A stretch of 64,000 nucleotides of DNA from Choristoneura fumiferana (GCF_025370935.1 NC_133498.1:3732495-3796494), one strand, 5' to 3'. Shown: positions 10,370-22,214, numbered from the stretch's first letter. Translations and numbers: made by a program. The notes: generated by a model not told the origin, from the sequence alone.

Positions 10370-12862
10370 AAGTCTAAACTTTTTCGAACATTCGAGACAA
10401 AGTAGTCTCTTGCATTCAATGATGACATTTATTGTAACCACCTTTTGTGACTGGTTACTAGGAAGCATGTTGTAGTAAAAAATAAAATAAAATATTTTTA
10501 ACTATATATACCATATACCATATACCATAGTATATATGGTCCTTGATTATATTAAAAATGTTATTAAATAAAACAATCAAAACCACCTACGTTCGGTCTG
10601 GGAGATCACGTAAGAATATTACGCAACCACCTACCTGAGCATTTCTAAAAAAGTTTGTACATTTTGCGGACAGCATAGGCTAATTTGAAATTAATAATTT
10701 TGTATATTATTTTAATTGCATATTATTACCTAGTTCTTAAAGATTCTAAATAATATATTTCTTAGAGATTGTAACTATAAAATAAGCTGTAAAGTTTAAT
10801 CAACTGAGTCGAGGCAGTCGATAATTCCTATTTTGTGACTAAGATTCAATTAAGTATAATAAAAACCACACACCTTATTTAGTTGCTTTTATTGAAGAAA
10901 TAAGGTAGCAATTATAACATTGTTGACGTTTTAAATGCTAATTCTTACTCTTGTAATTACAAAAATAATGAAGATAATCACTCCTTTACGTTACCATTTG
11001 GTCAAACGTACCCTGAAAAGTTACAATATAATGCACATTTCTAAAGTTGCATTAATATTATTTGGAAATTATCATAATTAAATTGATAAAGATTCGTCTG
11101 AAATATTTAAAATATATGATATTTTAACAAAATATAAACAAAAAATATCAAAAACTTCCTATTTTTTTACGGGACAGTAACAATAATAGGAACATAGGTA
11201 ACAAATTAGGAACTCTTAGGCACAGTGTGCATTAGTCGATTTCAATATTATAATTATACTATAAATGAAACACAAAAATAGTTTTTCTTCATATTAAATA
11301 AAAAAATTATGTACTTAAATCACATAATACAGGGTAAAATCAAAATTTTGATACAAAATGTTGTGTTAAATTATTTATTCATACCTTCTTATTATGAAGA
11401 GATCGCAGAAAAAACATTTAAAAATATTAACTTTTGATGTATGTATGTAGTCTTTAATATTGTACATAAAAACATTAAATTAACAGTTAACAAGAGAAAT
11501 AGATGTACAATGATGATGATGATCTCTCATAAAAAAAACAAAAGACATTCTCAAATTTAATAGTCTACACACTGCCTTAGATATCCTTTTTTGTAACTCC
11601 CATTTCCTAGCCATACGTTACCATTCAAAAGTAACAAAAAGGAGGTAACGATATGGTACCCGACACATTTAAAAAATCGTCAAACCAAATATAACGTACA
11701 ATTTGAGCAAAGAATTTAAGCATATACATCTTGATAAACTGTTAATAAATATAATTCATGTCAAAGTAATAAAAAATCAAAACTTACCCAAGTTTTCCAG
11801 AAACAAAAGTGGACTTTTATTTCAGTTATGACCAACCATGCACTTGTTTCAACCAGCATTTCGATTTTTGAAATGTGACGGTTACTGATTAAAGATGGCC
11901 AAATGATGCTAGTGTTGCCAGCTTCCTATAAAGAATCTACTAAATTTTGTAGAAATACCTTTTAAGGACGAAAATGCGGTTACAAAAACTGGAATCAAAA
12001 TAGAAACTTTTTGTAGGACAAACTTAAATTTTTAATTTTTAAATATATTTCTTAGACAATCATATGAAAAACATGTAGAAAATGATTGCTTGAGACTATA
12101 AGAAGGTAATTAAACAGACCACTGAATCGAGACCTTAAAACTGATTAAAAAAATCGATATTTAATGTTCGAAATTTACAATGGGACATTTAACTTTTCAT
12201 ACAAATTGTACTGGACGATTATTTTAAAAATATGTTTTTTAAATAATCAAATACATATGTATTTAAGACAGTTAATTGTTATTTAAGATAATTAAACGAA
12301 TTTTATGTTTAATATTTCAAATAAAATTTGCAGTGGCCTCGTGATTAAAGAAAACAATAAATCGGCGGAGGACAATGAGAAACGACAAATGTACAAACTT
12401 TTTTAGAAATGCTCACCTACGGTCTCTGAGACCGTTGTCGCCAGTATTATGCTCACTAATTCAAAGTAATACACATCCAAACCTGTCGACCACATGGCGG
12501 CCATTTATTGGCCCCCAGGAAAAGGTACAAGGTCACTAGAAGTTTGTGCGACGCGATTGCATTGAATTATTATCATTTTTAAATCTGCTTTGGAGTGTAG
12601 GTCTGCTTAGGCTGTAACTCGTAGATAACATAGTAAAAGACAATGATATTTTTTAGCGATCTATAGGTACTATACACTATATGCACCTATAGTCTATTAT
12701 ATGAACATAGGTACGTAATGTTGTATTCTTCCGCTTTAACTATGTATTTTATTAGGCGTTTGTTTGAACTCTCGCAGGCGATCCAGGTAGTAGAACCTTA
12801 TGTACGATCCGTCCGCATCGCTACCACCATTTTACTTGTTAATCCTGTCTCCAAGCAGCAGA

Positions 12863-12990
12863 GGGGCTACTACGAAACTCGCAAATCGAAGTTCGTATCG
12901 CACCGTCCCTTTCACTCGCGTATTAAATGACATAAGCGTCAGCGGGACGGCAACATACGAAGTTCGAGTTTTGCACTTCGTGGTATAGGG
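12863..12990. mobile_element. Short TIR MITE, unit 2 copy
   Basis: Same element as at 6,632-6,760, with GGGCTACTACGAAACTCG and the inverted end CACTTCGTGGTA. Confidence 0.62.
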
Positions 12991-13548
12991 CCAGTAGGTA
13001 CTTGCGCTTATGTTTCATTTAATTTCATTGATATATTTTAATAAAACATATACAGTTGGTACAAATTGTAATTAGTAATTAGGGAAATTTACATATTGTT
13101 CGATATAGTGCCATCTATGGTTGACTTGCTGAACTAGACGACTTGCTAATCGATATTAGGTATTGATCGAATGACAACCATTAACTTACAACATTACTCT
13201 TAATTACAAAACATGACATAATTTGTAGTATCGCTGATTGTTAATAGGTATCGATCATTAACATACAGGGGGCAAAGTAAATAATGGACAGATTCTATCC
13301 ACCGAATTGAAGTTTTTTAAAAATAATATAGCCACCATAAAGGTTCATTTAAATGGCTGTCTAGGTTAAAAATAAGAGTGTTCTCGTTATATTTATTGCT
13401 AAATATAACCTAATAGTGAAGCTCATGGATGTGTCTCTCTAAGCTGGTAACGTATAGTAGGTAGGTAAGTACTGGCGTTTTAAATAAATTTTATTAACTT
13501 AACCCGTAGAGCGCCCCGAAGGAGAACCAAGCGCCTAACGAAGTTAGT

Positions 13549-14579
13549 CCGCAACGAGAGAGTCGCTCTTACTGAGTTTTTTTTTTAAAGCAATATTTAC
13601 TAGATGTATAGGTACGTTACATATGTACTATTTAGTAGCATGTTAGTCATGGCTAACCCGTAAAAGTTGAATTTGTATAGCCTTGCCTGGCCGAGGATGT
13701 TCTCAACAGATTAGCAAAATTTTGCATCAAAATCCGCTCAGCCGTTTTCACGTGATGCGCGGTCAAATAAACAGATAAAACAATTCCATATATACTTCCC
13801 CACGACTTCAGACTATCTTATCTATCTATCTTAGTAGTTTTGAAAAGTACTTAAAAAATAATACAAATCCTAATGTAAGTAAAAATCTTCGGTCTCCGGG
13901 TCTTCGGGTCTTTGGGTGGGTTCTACCACGTTGGTGCGCCAGTGTCACGGGGTGGTGTCCGGGGAAGTTGTTCGGATGAAGGAAGAAGACAGGAATAGGG
14001 CAGACAGTGATATTTATTTAGGAAAATAATAAAAGGGCACCTGCGGATAAAACAGACGCGGTCTTAAGTATCTAAAAGGTATGTTTTGACACTGCATCAA
14101 CAATTATAAAAATACATAGTTAATCAACTTACGTTTCCGTGCCCAGTTCTTTATTTATATAAATCAATGGCACTGAAGTCCAGCAGTATTACGATCTAAT
14201 GATCTTATAAAACTTCACAAAATGCACTGTACAATTATAAAAACCTTCCTTCGTATAGGAGTAGTAAATTATGAGCTTGTTATGGAGTTTTAAGAGATTT
14301 ATAGGATCTAGGATAAAGAAAGGTAAGTGTTCAGCTCGGAGGCTCTGAATAGAATGGCTACTTGAAGTAAATTGAACAGGTGTGGAATTTAGAAAAGGAA
14401 ATTTGAATTTAAATGTTATTTTTTCGAATATGTGCTAAACCAGACAGTACAAAGAGTTACGACGAAACGAGCTGTATGACACCTCGTTACAACCTTTTAT
14501 TAAATTCAATTCTGCAGTTTAAAACGTGACCCGGTTCCACTATTTCGGTGCCCCTTTAAGGTATAAGGTTTGTATCTGG
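13549..14579 (+). repeat. Tandem array unit 3, left part
   Basis: Matches the first 1,030 bp of units 1 and 2 and stops at TTTGTATCTGG, where foreign sequence beginning TGTTGTATAATC starts. The section of the unit corresponding to positions of about 1,007-4,030 of unit 1 (upstream hairpins, protease and downstream fragment) is absent from unit 3. Confidence 0.92.
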
Positions 14580-14729
14580 TGTTGTATAATCTATGGTCAC
14601 CTGCGTTTCGTTTATAAAGCAGCGTTCAAATAAATAAAAGATTACTTGATCTACCGTCGACAGCAACTGGTTGTTTTACTGTATCCTCCAACTATTTAAA
14701 TATAAACTCCCAAACCCGCGTCTAATACA
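14580..14729 (+). repeat. Putative 5' LTR
   Basis: Starts TGTTGTATAATC exactly where unit homology ends and finishes TAATACA just before the primer-binding-like site, giving canonical TG...CA ends. At about 150 bp it is short for an LTR. Without a 3' partner the assignment rests on position and ends only. Confidence 0.55.
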
Positions 14730-14747
14730 TGGTGTCAGAGTGCGGAG
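14730..14747 (+). other. Putative primer-binding site
   Basis: TGGTGTCAGAGTGCGGA begins with TGG (complement of a tRNA CCA end) directly after the LTR. It resembles the complement of leucine or serine tRNA 3' ends. The tRNA identity is from memory and uncertain. Confidence 0.5.
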
Positions 14748-14825
14748 AAATAGTCTGAAGGGTCAAGAAATATTACAAGTCTGATGAAAAATTGAAGAAG
14801 TCAAGAAAGAAAAAATACAGTCAAA

Positions 14826-17800
14826 ATGGGAGAAAAGGTACATAATGTTATTTTAGCTAATAATCTGAAACCTCTATGCTTATCCAAGGATAATGGAGGA
14901 AAAGACTGTGCTAATTCTGAAAAATGGAAGCTGTGGAAACAAAAATTCCTAATTTATTTCGAAGCAAATGACATAGAAAAAGTACCAGAGTCAAAACAAA
15001 TCGCTATATTCCTTAATGCGATAGGCGATGAAGGTCTGCAAATATTTAACTCTTTCAATGTCGAGTTCAAAGATGAAACGTTAACGTCCATTTTGAAAAA
15101 ATGTGATTTAAAATTTAACGAACATAAAAACGTAACGGTCGAAAGATACAATTTTTTCACCCGTTACCAAGAACAAAATGAGTCATTAGATGAATATGTA
15201 ACTTATTTAAATAATTTGTCGTCAAGTTGCAAATTCGAAACATTAAAAGAGTCTCTAGTCAAAGATATGTTCATAATTGGCATTAAAGACAGTCAAATAA
15301 AAGAAAAACTTCTTCAAAAAGAATTCAAAGACGTCAATGAAGCAGTCGAAGCAGCAAAAACAATCGAATTATCATGCCAGAGATCAAAAAAGCTTGGAAA
15401 TAAAGAAAATGAGCTTCAAGTACAAGCCATTTCCAAAAGAAGTCATGTTAGTAGAAGCTCAACACCGACGAGACATAAATCAAGACATAATTTCGACAGC
15501 CAGCGCAAATATAGAAACAATAGTCAAAGTCAAGAAAGAAGAACCAACAATTTCTTTTCAGGCAATTTCAGGTCAAACAGTAGTTCACGAGGCAATAAAA
15601 CGGTCTGTAAAAGATGTGGTCAGCAGCATAGAATAAAATGTCCAGCTAAAGGAAAAGTATGTTCCATCTGCAAGAAACTAAACCACTTCGCGGCATATTG
15701 TTACTTCAGCGACAAAAACAATAAAAATGTAAGTTCTATAAATACCAGTAATTTGAATTTAAATGAAACTGACATTTTTAATTTAACCGACATTTCTGAT
15801 AATAATAATTTTTCTAATTATTTTGTAATTAATTCAATAAATAATAATAGCCAAAATAATTGTAATTCATCTAATTGGAAAATAAATATTAATTTCTTTA
15901 ATCATAAAATTAACTGTCAAATTGACACTGGAGCTGACATCAATGTAATTTCTTTGGAAACATTATATCATTTAGAGAGCATTTGTAGCAGGAAAATTCC
16001 TATAAAAAAGACAAAAGATAGAATATTTACATTTTCAGGTCAACTTATAGAAAATGTGGGTAGTGTCGCATTAGCATGTACTTTTGATAACGGTCAAAAG
16101 GTGAATATTAATTTTATAGTGGTAAATTGTAAATGTGCTACTATATTAGGTTGGAAGACTTGTGAGGAATGTGGCATCGTGAAAAGAATGTTTAAATTAA
16201 CGAATACACCAATTATTAACCAGAACCAAAGGTCAGTACAAACAATTATCGAAAATTATTCAGATACTTTCGAAGGGTTAGGATGTTTACCATTCGAAGC
16301 GCATTTAGACATGGATAATAGCATCACTCCAAAAGTCTGCCCTGTTCGCCGAATTCCATACGCATTGCACCCAAAATTAAAGTCAGAGCTAGATAGAATG
16401 GAAAAATTGCAAGTCATTCAAAAGGTAACTAAACCAACTAATTGGGTTAACGCAATAGTTCCTGTAGAAAAACCAAACGGTCAATTACGCATTTGTTTAG
16501 ACCCAAGAAATTTAAATAAAGCTATTAAAAGACCTCATTTTCCATATCCTACTTTAGATGATTTACGCTCAAAGGTTGCTGGTGCTGCAATATTTTCAAA
16601 ATTAGATGCGAATTCAGGCTATTGGATGATTAAACTTGATTCAGAGAGTAGTGACCTATGTACATTCAATACTCAATTTGGTAGGTACAAATTTCTACGT
16701 CTACCTTATGGCATAAACTCGAGTGGTGAAATTTTCCATCGAGTCATGACAGATTTATTTGGTGAATTACCTGGTGTTTTAATTTTTGTTGATGATATAC
16801 TAGTTTATGGCTCAAACCAAGCAGAACACGACGCTAGGCTAGAGAATGTTCTTAAAAAGGCTAGAGAAATTAATTTAAAATTCAATAAGTCAAAATGTAA
16901 ATTTAATAAGACCGAAGTTTCTTATGTAGGGCATATTTTTAATAAAAATGGTATATCGGCAGATTCTTCAAAAATAGAAGCTATAATGAAAATGCCTAAG
17001 CCGGAGAATGTCAAAGATCTCCAACGATTTCTCGGTATGGTAAATTACTTAGGTTCATATATTCCTAATTTGGCACATGAAACAAGTTTACTGAGAGATC
17101 TACTTAAAAAACAAAATATTTGGCAGTGGACACTCAACCATGATAAGCAATTTGTAAATTTAAAGAAATTAATTTGTCAGTCACCTGTCTTGGTCCATTA
17201 TGATGTAAATAGGCCAGTTAGAATGTCAGTAGATGCAAGCCAAAAAGCAGTGGGGGCAGTCATTTTCCATGGGAAAAACCCCATAGCTTATTCATCAAAG
17301 TCCTTAACAAAAACTCAAGAAAATTACGCGCAAATAGAAAAAGAATTGTATGCAATTGTTTTCGGATGTAAAAAATTCCATCAATATATATATGGCAAAA
17401 CAATACATGTCGAAACGGATCATCAACCTTTGATCACACTGTTTAAAAAGCCACTTTCAGATGTGCCGGCAAGACTGCAAAGAATGATGATTACGTTGCA
17501 ATCATACGACCTAATTGTTTCATATACAAAAGGTACTGAAATGTATATCTCAGATACTTTGTCAAGAGCGCCTGTCAGTAATACCGAGGTAGAGAAATTG
17601 GATTTGGATGAATTTGAAAACAATATTATTTGTCAGGTCAGGTTGTTGACTTCAAATTTGGCAATAAGTGAGGGTAGGTTACAGCAAATTGTGTCTCATA
17701 CAAAGTCAGATGAAATCTTACAAAAATTAAAAGAATATCATAAAATAGGATGGCCTAATAGTAAACAACAATGTGATCCTTTAACCCTGCCATATTGGAA

Positions 17801-18677
17801 TATTCGAGATGAAATTCATGTAGTTGATGAAATTGTATTTAAAAACCAATCAGTAATCATTCCAAAGTCAATGCGGTCAGAAATACTACAGCAGTTGCAT
17901 GAGGGTCATATGGGCATGGAAAAAACTAAAAATTTAGCCCGTGGTATTGTATTTTGGCCTAATATTTATAATGACATAGAAATGAAAATCAGACAATGTG
18001 AGACTTGTATGACATACAGTGCTAATAAAACAAAGGAAACTTTATTAACTCATGAACAACCAGTATTGCCATGGCAAAAGGTAGCAACAGATTTATTTGA
18101 GTACAATAATAAAAAATATTTGCTAGTTGTTGATTATTATTCTAACTACATTGAAATAGCTCAGTTAAATACAGATAGTCGAAGTCAAACAATAATAACA
18201 CAATTGAAGTCTATTTTTGCCCGTCATGGAATTCCAGTACAATTGGTAAGCGATGGAGGTCCGCCATACAATTCCAATGAATTTCAAAATTTCATGAAGG
18301 ACTGGGATGTTGAACACATAATGTCTAGTCCTCATTTGTCAAGGTCGAACGGACTCGCAGAAATTTCTGTGAAAATAATAAAAAACATATTAAAAAAATG
18401 TGAACATTCAGGCACAGATATTTATACAGGTTTATTACAGTATAGGACAACAACTAGAGGTAATTTAAAGTCACCATCTGAATTACTCATGTCAAGAAAG
18501 TTAAAAAAATTACCCATAAAAACTTGTCAGTTAAAACCTAAAATAGTAAAATTTTCTGATCATTTCAAAAATAAGACTGAAATGATAGAAAAAAGTAAGT
18601 CTTACTATAATAAAAATGCTAAATATGTAATGAGTTTCAGCTTAATGATGAAGTATATTTTAAAAAAAAAGATCTGA
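14826..18677 (+). CDS. Gag-pol polyprotein of the LTR element (C-terminus shifted)
   Basis: One frame of 1,283 residues with gag and pol fused and no frameshift between them. Gag-like sequence covers about residues 20-200. Cysteine-rich knuckles follow at 260-292, including a CX2CX4HX4C set. The aspartic protease motif DTGAD is near 367. Reverse transcriptase has FVDDIL near 652-657. RNase H has VDAS near 801 and TDH near 863. Integrase has a zinc-binding HHCC segment at about 1,022-1,060 and catalytic Asp, Asp and Glu near 1,089, 1,142 and 1,178. The final 15-20 residues are out of frame: the expected integrase C-terminal sequence continues in another frame from about 18,630. It encodes the machinery for copying the element through RNA. 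The copy is damaged and lacks a 3' LTR, so it is unlikely to be active. Confidence 0.9.
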   Translation: MGEKVHNVILANNLKPLCLSKDNGGKDCANSEKWKLWKQKFLIYFEANDIEKVPESKQIAIFLNAIGDEGLQIFNSFNVEFKDETLTSILKKCDLKFNEHKNVTVERYNFFTRYQEQNESLDEYVTYLNNLSSSCKFETLKESLVKDMFIIGIKDSQIKEKLLQKEFKDVNEAVEAAKTIELSCQRSKKLGNKENELQVQAISKRSHVSRSSTPTRHKSRHNFDSQRKYRNNSQSQERRTNNFFSGNFRSNSSSRGNKTVCKRCGQQHRIKCPAKGKVCSICKKLNHFAAYCYFSDKNNKNVSSINTSNLNLNETDIFNLTDISDNNNFSNYFVINSINNNSQNNCNSSNWKININFFNHKINCQIDTGADINVISLETLYHLESICSRKIPIKKTKDRIFTFSGQLIENVGSVALACTFDNGQKVNINFIVVNCKCATILGWKTCEECGIVKRMFKLTNTPIINQNQRSVQTIIENYSDTFEGLGCLPFEAHLDMDNSITPKVCPVRRIPYALHPKLKSELDRMEKLQVIQKVTKPTNWVNAIVPVEKPNGQLRICLDPRNLNKAIKRPHFPYPTLDDLRSKVAGAAIFSKLDANSGYWMIKLDSESSDLCTFNTQFGRYKFLRLPYGINSSGEIFHRVMTDLFGELPGVLIFVDDILVYGSNQAEHDARLENVLKKAREINLKFNKSKCKFNKTEVSYVGHIFNKNGISADSSKIEAIMKMPKPENVKDLQRFLGMVNYLGSYIPNLAHETSLLRDLLKKQNIWQWTLNHDKQFVNLKKLICQSPVLVHYDVNRPVRMSVDASQKAVGAVIFHGKNPIAYSSKSLTKTQENYAQIEKELYAIVFGCKKFHQYIYGKTIHVETDHQPLITLFKKPLSDVPARLQRMMITLQSYDLIVSYTKGTEMYISDTLSRAPVSNTEVEKLDLDEFENNIICQVRLLTSNLAISEGRLQQIVSHTKSDEILQKLKEYHKIGWPNSKQQCDPLTLPYWNIRDEIHVVDEIVFKNQSVIIPKSMRSEILQQLHEGHMGMEKTKNLARGIVFWPNIYNDIEMKIRQCETCMTYSANKTKETLLTHEQPVLPWQKVATDLFEYNNKKYLLVVDYYSNYIEIAQLNTDSRSQTIITQLKSIFARHGIPVQLVSDGGPPYNSNEFQNFMKDWDVEHIMSSPHLSRSNGLAEISVKIIKNILKKCEHSGTDIYTGLLQYRTTTRGNLKSPSELLMSRKLKKLPIKTCQLKPKIVKFSDHFKNKTEMIEKSKSYYNKNAKYVMSFSLMMKYILKKKI

Positions 18678-19394
18678 CATGGTCTAAAGGTTATATTGTG
18701 TCTAAGACTAAATTTCCTAGGTCATATATAGTAAAAAATGAAAATGGTGTAACATACAGAAGAAATTCTCAACATATTAAGTTGTTTAAGTCAAACATGT
18801 CAAACCTAATAGTCACAAGCCATAGCAATATTCCAAGTAGTTACAAACAAAAAGAACAGATCAAGTTTTACTGACAACTTGAAACAAGTTCAAATAAAGT
18901 TGAAAAATGTATAAAAGAATGATACAGTGAAATATTATTACATTCCAGAGTTTATTGTAAATGCTCAAAACCAAGTGTCAAATTATAATAATTATAGTCA
19001 AAATAGTTCAAAAACAAACTCCATAAATGAAACATTTATATCAATGGAGTCAAGTCGGTCAAGTGTAAATAGTCCATGTAATAAAAGCAATGTATCACAA
19101 AATAAGAACAATGAAAGTAATATGTCAAATATTTCAGATATTGTAAGTCCTATGTCAAGTTTATGTAATGATGGGGATATAATATTGTCTCCATTGTTTG
19201 TCGAAATGAATGAGAACAATCAGGATACAGAATTCTTGAATGAAAATCAAATAGTCATGTTTCAGTCAGTATCAAGTAACAGTGTTCAAAACTTACCAGA
19301 AATGTTAGACATTGCAATTGGTAGCAATACACCTGAAATAAGATACAGTTCTAGAGGTAGATTGCTAAAGAAAACAAACAGATTGGATTTGTGA
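18630..19394 (+). pseudogene. Displaced C-terminal part of the pol gene
   Basis: From about 18,630 a second frame carries integrase C-terminal sequence (a Trp-Ser-Lys-Gly segment, then an Arg-Ser-Tyr segment and a Tyr-Arg-Arg-Asn segment) and stops near 18,873. A further frame from 18,927 to 19,394 is Asn/Ser-rich and ends in an Arg-rich tail (SSRGRLLKKTNRLDL), as is usual for the end of such polyproteins. I read both as pieces of the same pol gene split by a frameshift and a stop, and not as an env gene: there is no signal peptide, membrane segment or cysteine pattern. Confidence 0.65.
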
Positions 19395-20972
19395 ATAATT
19401 TATTATTGTGAAATTACATATTTGGACATAACAGATAATTGTAAATAAATTGTATTATATTATTAGGTATTTGACATTGTAAAAATTGTATTAAATTATT
19501 TATTGTTGTTGTTATTATGAAGAGATCGCATAAAAAACATTTAAAAATATTAACTTTAGATGTATGTATGTCAATGAGTCTTAATATTGTAAGAAAAACA
19601 TGTTGTTAACAGTTAACAAGGAAATAGATGTACAATGATGATGATGATCTCTCATAAAATAAACAAAAGATTCTCAAATTTAATAGTCTACACACTGCCT
19701 TACTGTATCCTTTTTGTAACTCCCATTTCCTAGCCATACGTTACCATTCAAAAGTACAAAAAGGAGGTAACGATATTGTACCCGACCTTTGAAAATTCGT
19801 CAAACCAAATATAACGTACAATTTGAGCAAAGAATTTAAGCATATACATCTTGATAAACTGTTAATAAATATAATCATGTCAAAGTAATAAAAAATCAAA
19901 ACTTACCCAAGTTTTCCATAAAAAAGTGGACTTTTATTTCAGTTATGACCAACCATGCACTTGTTTCAACCAGCATTTCGATTTTTGAAATGTGACGGTT
20001 ACTGATTAAAGATGGCCAAATGATGCTAGTGTTGCCAGCTTCCTATAAAGAATCTACTAAATTTTGTAGAAATACCTTTTAAGGACGAAAATGCGGTAAC
20101 AAAAACTGGAATCAAAATAGAAACTTTTTGTAGGACAAACTTAAATTTTTAATTTTTAAATATATTTCTTAGACAATCATGAAAAACATGTAGAAAATGA
20201 TTGCTTGAGACTATAAGAAGGTAATTAAACAGACCACTGAATCGAGACCTTAAAACTGATTAAAAAAATCGATATTTAATGTTCGAAATTTACAATGGGA
20301 CATTTAACTTTTCATACAAATTGTACTGGACGATTATTTTAAAAATATGTTTTTAAATAATCAAATACATATGTATTTAAGACAGTTAATTGTTATTTAA
20401 GATAATGAAACGAATTTTATGTTAATATTTCAAATAAAATTTGCAGTGGCCTCGTGATTAAAAAAACAATAAATCGGCAGAGGACAATGAGAAACGACAA
20501 ATGTACAAACTTTTTTAGAAATGCTCACCTACGGTCTCTGAGACCGTTGTCGCCAGTATTATGCTCACTAATTCAAAGTAATACACATCCAAACCTGTCG
20601 ACCACATGCGGCCATTTATTGGCCCCAGGAAAAGGTACAAGGTCACTAGAAGTATGTGCGACGCGATTGCATCGAATTATTATCATTTTTAAATCTGCTT
20701 TGGAGTGTAGTTCTGCTTAGGCTGTAACTCGTAGATAACATAGTAAAAGACAATGATATTTTTTAGCGATCTATAGGTACTATACACTATATGCGCCTAT
20801 AGTCTATTATATGAACATAGGTACGTAATGTTGTATTATTCCGCTTTAACTATGTATTTTATTAGGCGTTTGTTTGAACTCTCGCAGGCGATTCAGGTAG
20901 TAGAACCTTATGTACGATGCGTCCGCATCGCTACCACCATTTTACTTGTTAATCCTGTCTCCAAGCAGCAGA

Positions 20973-21100
20973 GGGGCTACTACGAAACTCGCAAATCGAA
21001 GTTCGTATCGCACCGTCCCTTTCAGTCGCGTATTAAATGACATAAGCGTCAGCGGGACGGCAACATACGAAGTTCGAGTTTTGCACTTCGTGGTATAGGG
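20973..21100. mobile_element. Short TIR MITE, unit 3 copy
   Basis: Third array copy of the element at 6,632-6,760. Confidence 0.62.
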
Positions 21101-21591
21101 CCAGTAGGTACTTGCGCTTATGTTTCATTTAATTTCATTGATATATTTTAATAAAACATATACAGTTGGTACAAATTGTAATTAGTAAGTAGTGAAAATT
21201 ACATAGTGTTCGATATAGTGCCATCTATGGTTGACTTGCTGAACTAGACGACTTGCTAATCGATATTATTGATCGAATGACAACCATGTCCCTCTTAATT
21301 ACAAAACATGACATAATTTGTAGTATCGCTGATTGTTAATAGGTATCGATCATTAACATACAGGGGGCAAAGTAAATAATGGACAAGGTTCTATCCACCG
21401 AATTGAAGTTTTATAAAAATAATATAGCCACCATAAAGGTTCATTTTAATGACTGTAGGGTGCTGTAGGTTAAAAATAAGAGTGTTCTCGTTATATTTAT
21501 TGCTAAATATAACCTAATAGTGAAGCTCACGGATGTGTCTCTCTAAGCTGGTAACGTATATATAGTAGGTAGGTAAGTACTGGCGTTTTAA

Positions 21592-22150
21592 TAGTCGATT
21601 ATTGTCGTGGCCTGGAAGTAGGCAATTGCTGGCTGAGTATGAGTATTAAACGGACGAGCTTGCGAGTCCGTTTAACTAATACGAAGCCAGCAATTCCAGC
21701 CGAGACTAATATAAAGCTTTTCTCAAAAATGGTGAATAATTCTGAAATAGAATAAACTTTTTCTCAAAATATATTGTAAAATTTTATTTTATTCCAATAT
21801 TTTTCTTATGCTTCCCCGCCTTTTTTTCATTAAAAATAAACTGCAGGAGTATTTTTCCACCGAAAACACCACAAGCTATTTCAGACCCAATAGAAAAAGT
21901 CCGGAGTTCCAACGAAATATCTGATACCGGCCATTAGACTTGGCTGTATACGACTTGTGCCAACAATTACATGGCCTTTTAACTTAAAAAAAAAATGTGA
22001 CTGATTGCAGGGCGCGCTAATTCATTATTGTCGAGCTAGCGCGCCTGCAATCCTTTTTAACTTTTTAATTTTTCGCTGACCATAAACTATGCACTTCACC
22101 TTCTGATGTGTAAAGAATAATGTCAACTTTTACGGACATTTTTGAGAAAA
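21592..22150. mobile_element. Unit 3-specific insertion with two hairpins
   Basis: In units 1 and 2, GGCGTTTTAAATAAATTTTA is continuous. In unit 3 about 555 bp separate GGCGTTTTAA from AAATAAATTTTA. The insert carries a compound hairpin near 21,628-21,695 (GCTGGCT...AGCCAGC enclosing TTAAACGGAC and its complement) and another near 22,004-22,052 (GATTGCAG and GCGCGCT with complements). There is no convincing protein. The class is undetermined. Confidence 0.6.
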
Positions 22151-22214
22151 TAAATTTTATTAACTTAACCCGTAGAGCGCCCCGAAGGAGAACCAAGCGC
22201 CTAACGAAGTTAGT

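Larger units (their letters stand above)
7320..13548 (+). repeat. Tandem array unit 2
   Basis: Second full copy of the unit, about 6.2 kb, with the same order of elements: hairpin, SINE remnant, foldback MITE, minisatellite, protease gene, partial protease duplicate, AT-rich spacer and TIR MITE. It lacks the 1.1 kb insertion seen in unit 1. Relative to unit 1, an extra 22-base stretch, TTGTTCGGATGAAGGAAGAAGA (given here in two parts: TTGTTCGGATG and AAGGAAGAAGA), lies near 7,738-7,760 and is shared with unit 3. Confidence 0.93.
14580..19490 (+). mobile_element. Ty3/gypsy-type LTR retrotransposon, 3'-truncated and decayed
   Basis: Begins with a TG...CA segment of about 150 bp that behaves as a 5' LTR, followed by a primer-binding-like site and one long gag-pol frame. 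The terminal segment does not recur before unit sequence resumes near 19,490, so the 3' LTR is missing. There is no target-site duplication across the two junctions, and 3 kb of the host unit is missing between them. Insertion followed by a deletion spanning the 3' LTR and the protease gene is the simplest reading. At least two breaks interrupt the C-terminal coding region. The right junction is uncertain by about 30 bp because both sequences contain TTAAATTATTTATT. Confidence 0.88.
19490..22214 (+). repeat. Tandem array unit 3, right part
   Basis: Unit homology resumes at TTATTATGAAGAGATCGCA (unit 1 position of about 4,040) and continues to the next unit start, with one extra insertion at 21,592-22,150. 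It contains only AT-rich spacer and a TIR MITE. It has more small deletions than units 1 and 2 show relative to each other. The 88-codon frame near 20,454 has no counterpart in units 1 and 2 and is not a gene. Confidence 0.9.

Noticed and set aside
18927..19394. Possible env gene of the LTR element
   Set aside because: No signal peptide, membrane segment or cysteine pattern. The Asn/Ser-rich sequence with an Arg-rich end fits the tail of pol after a frameshift.
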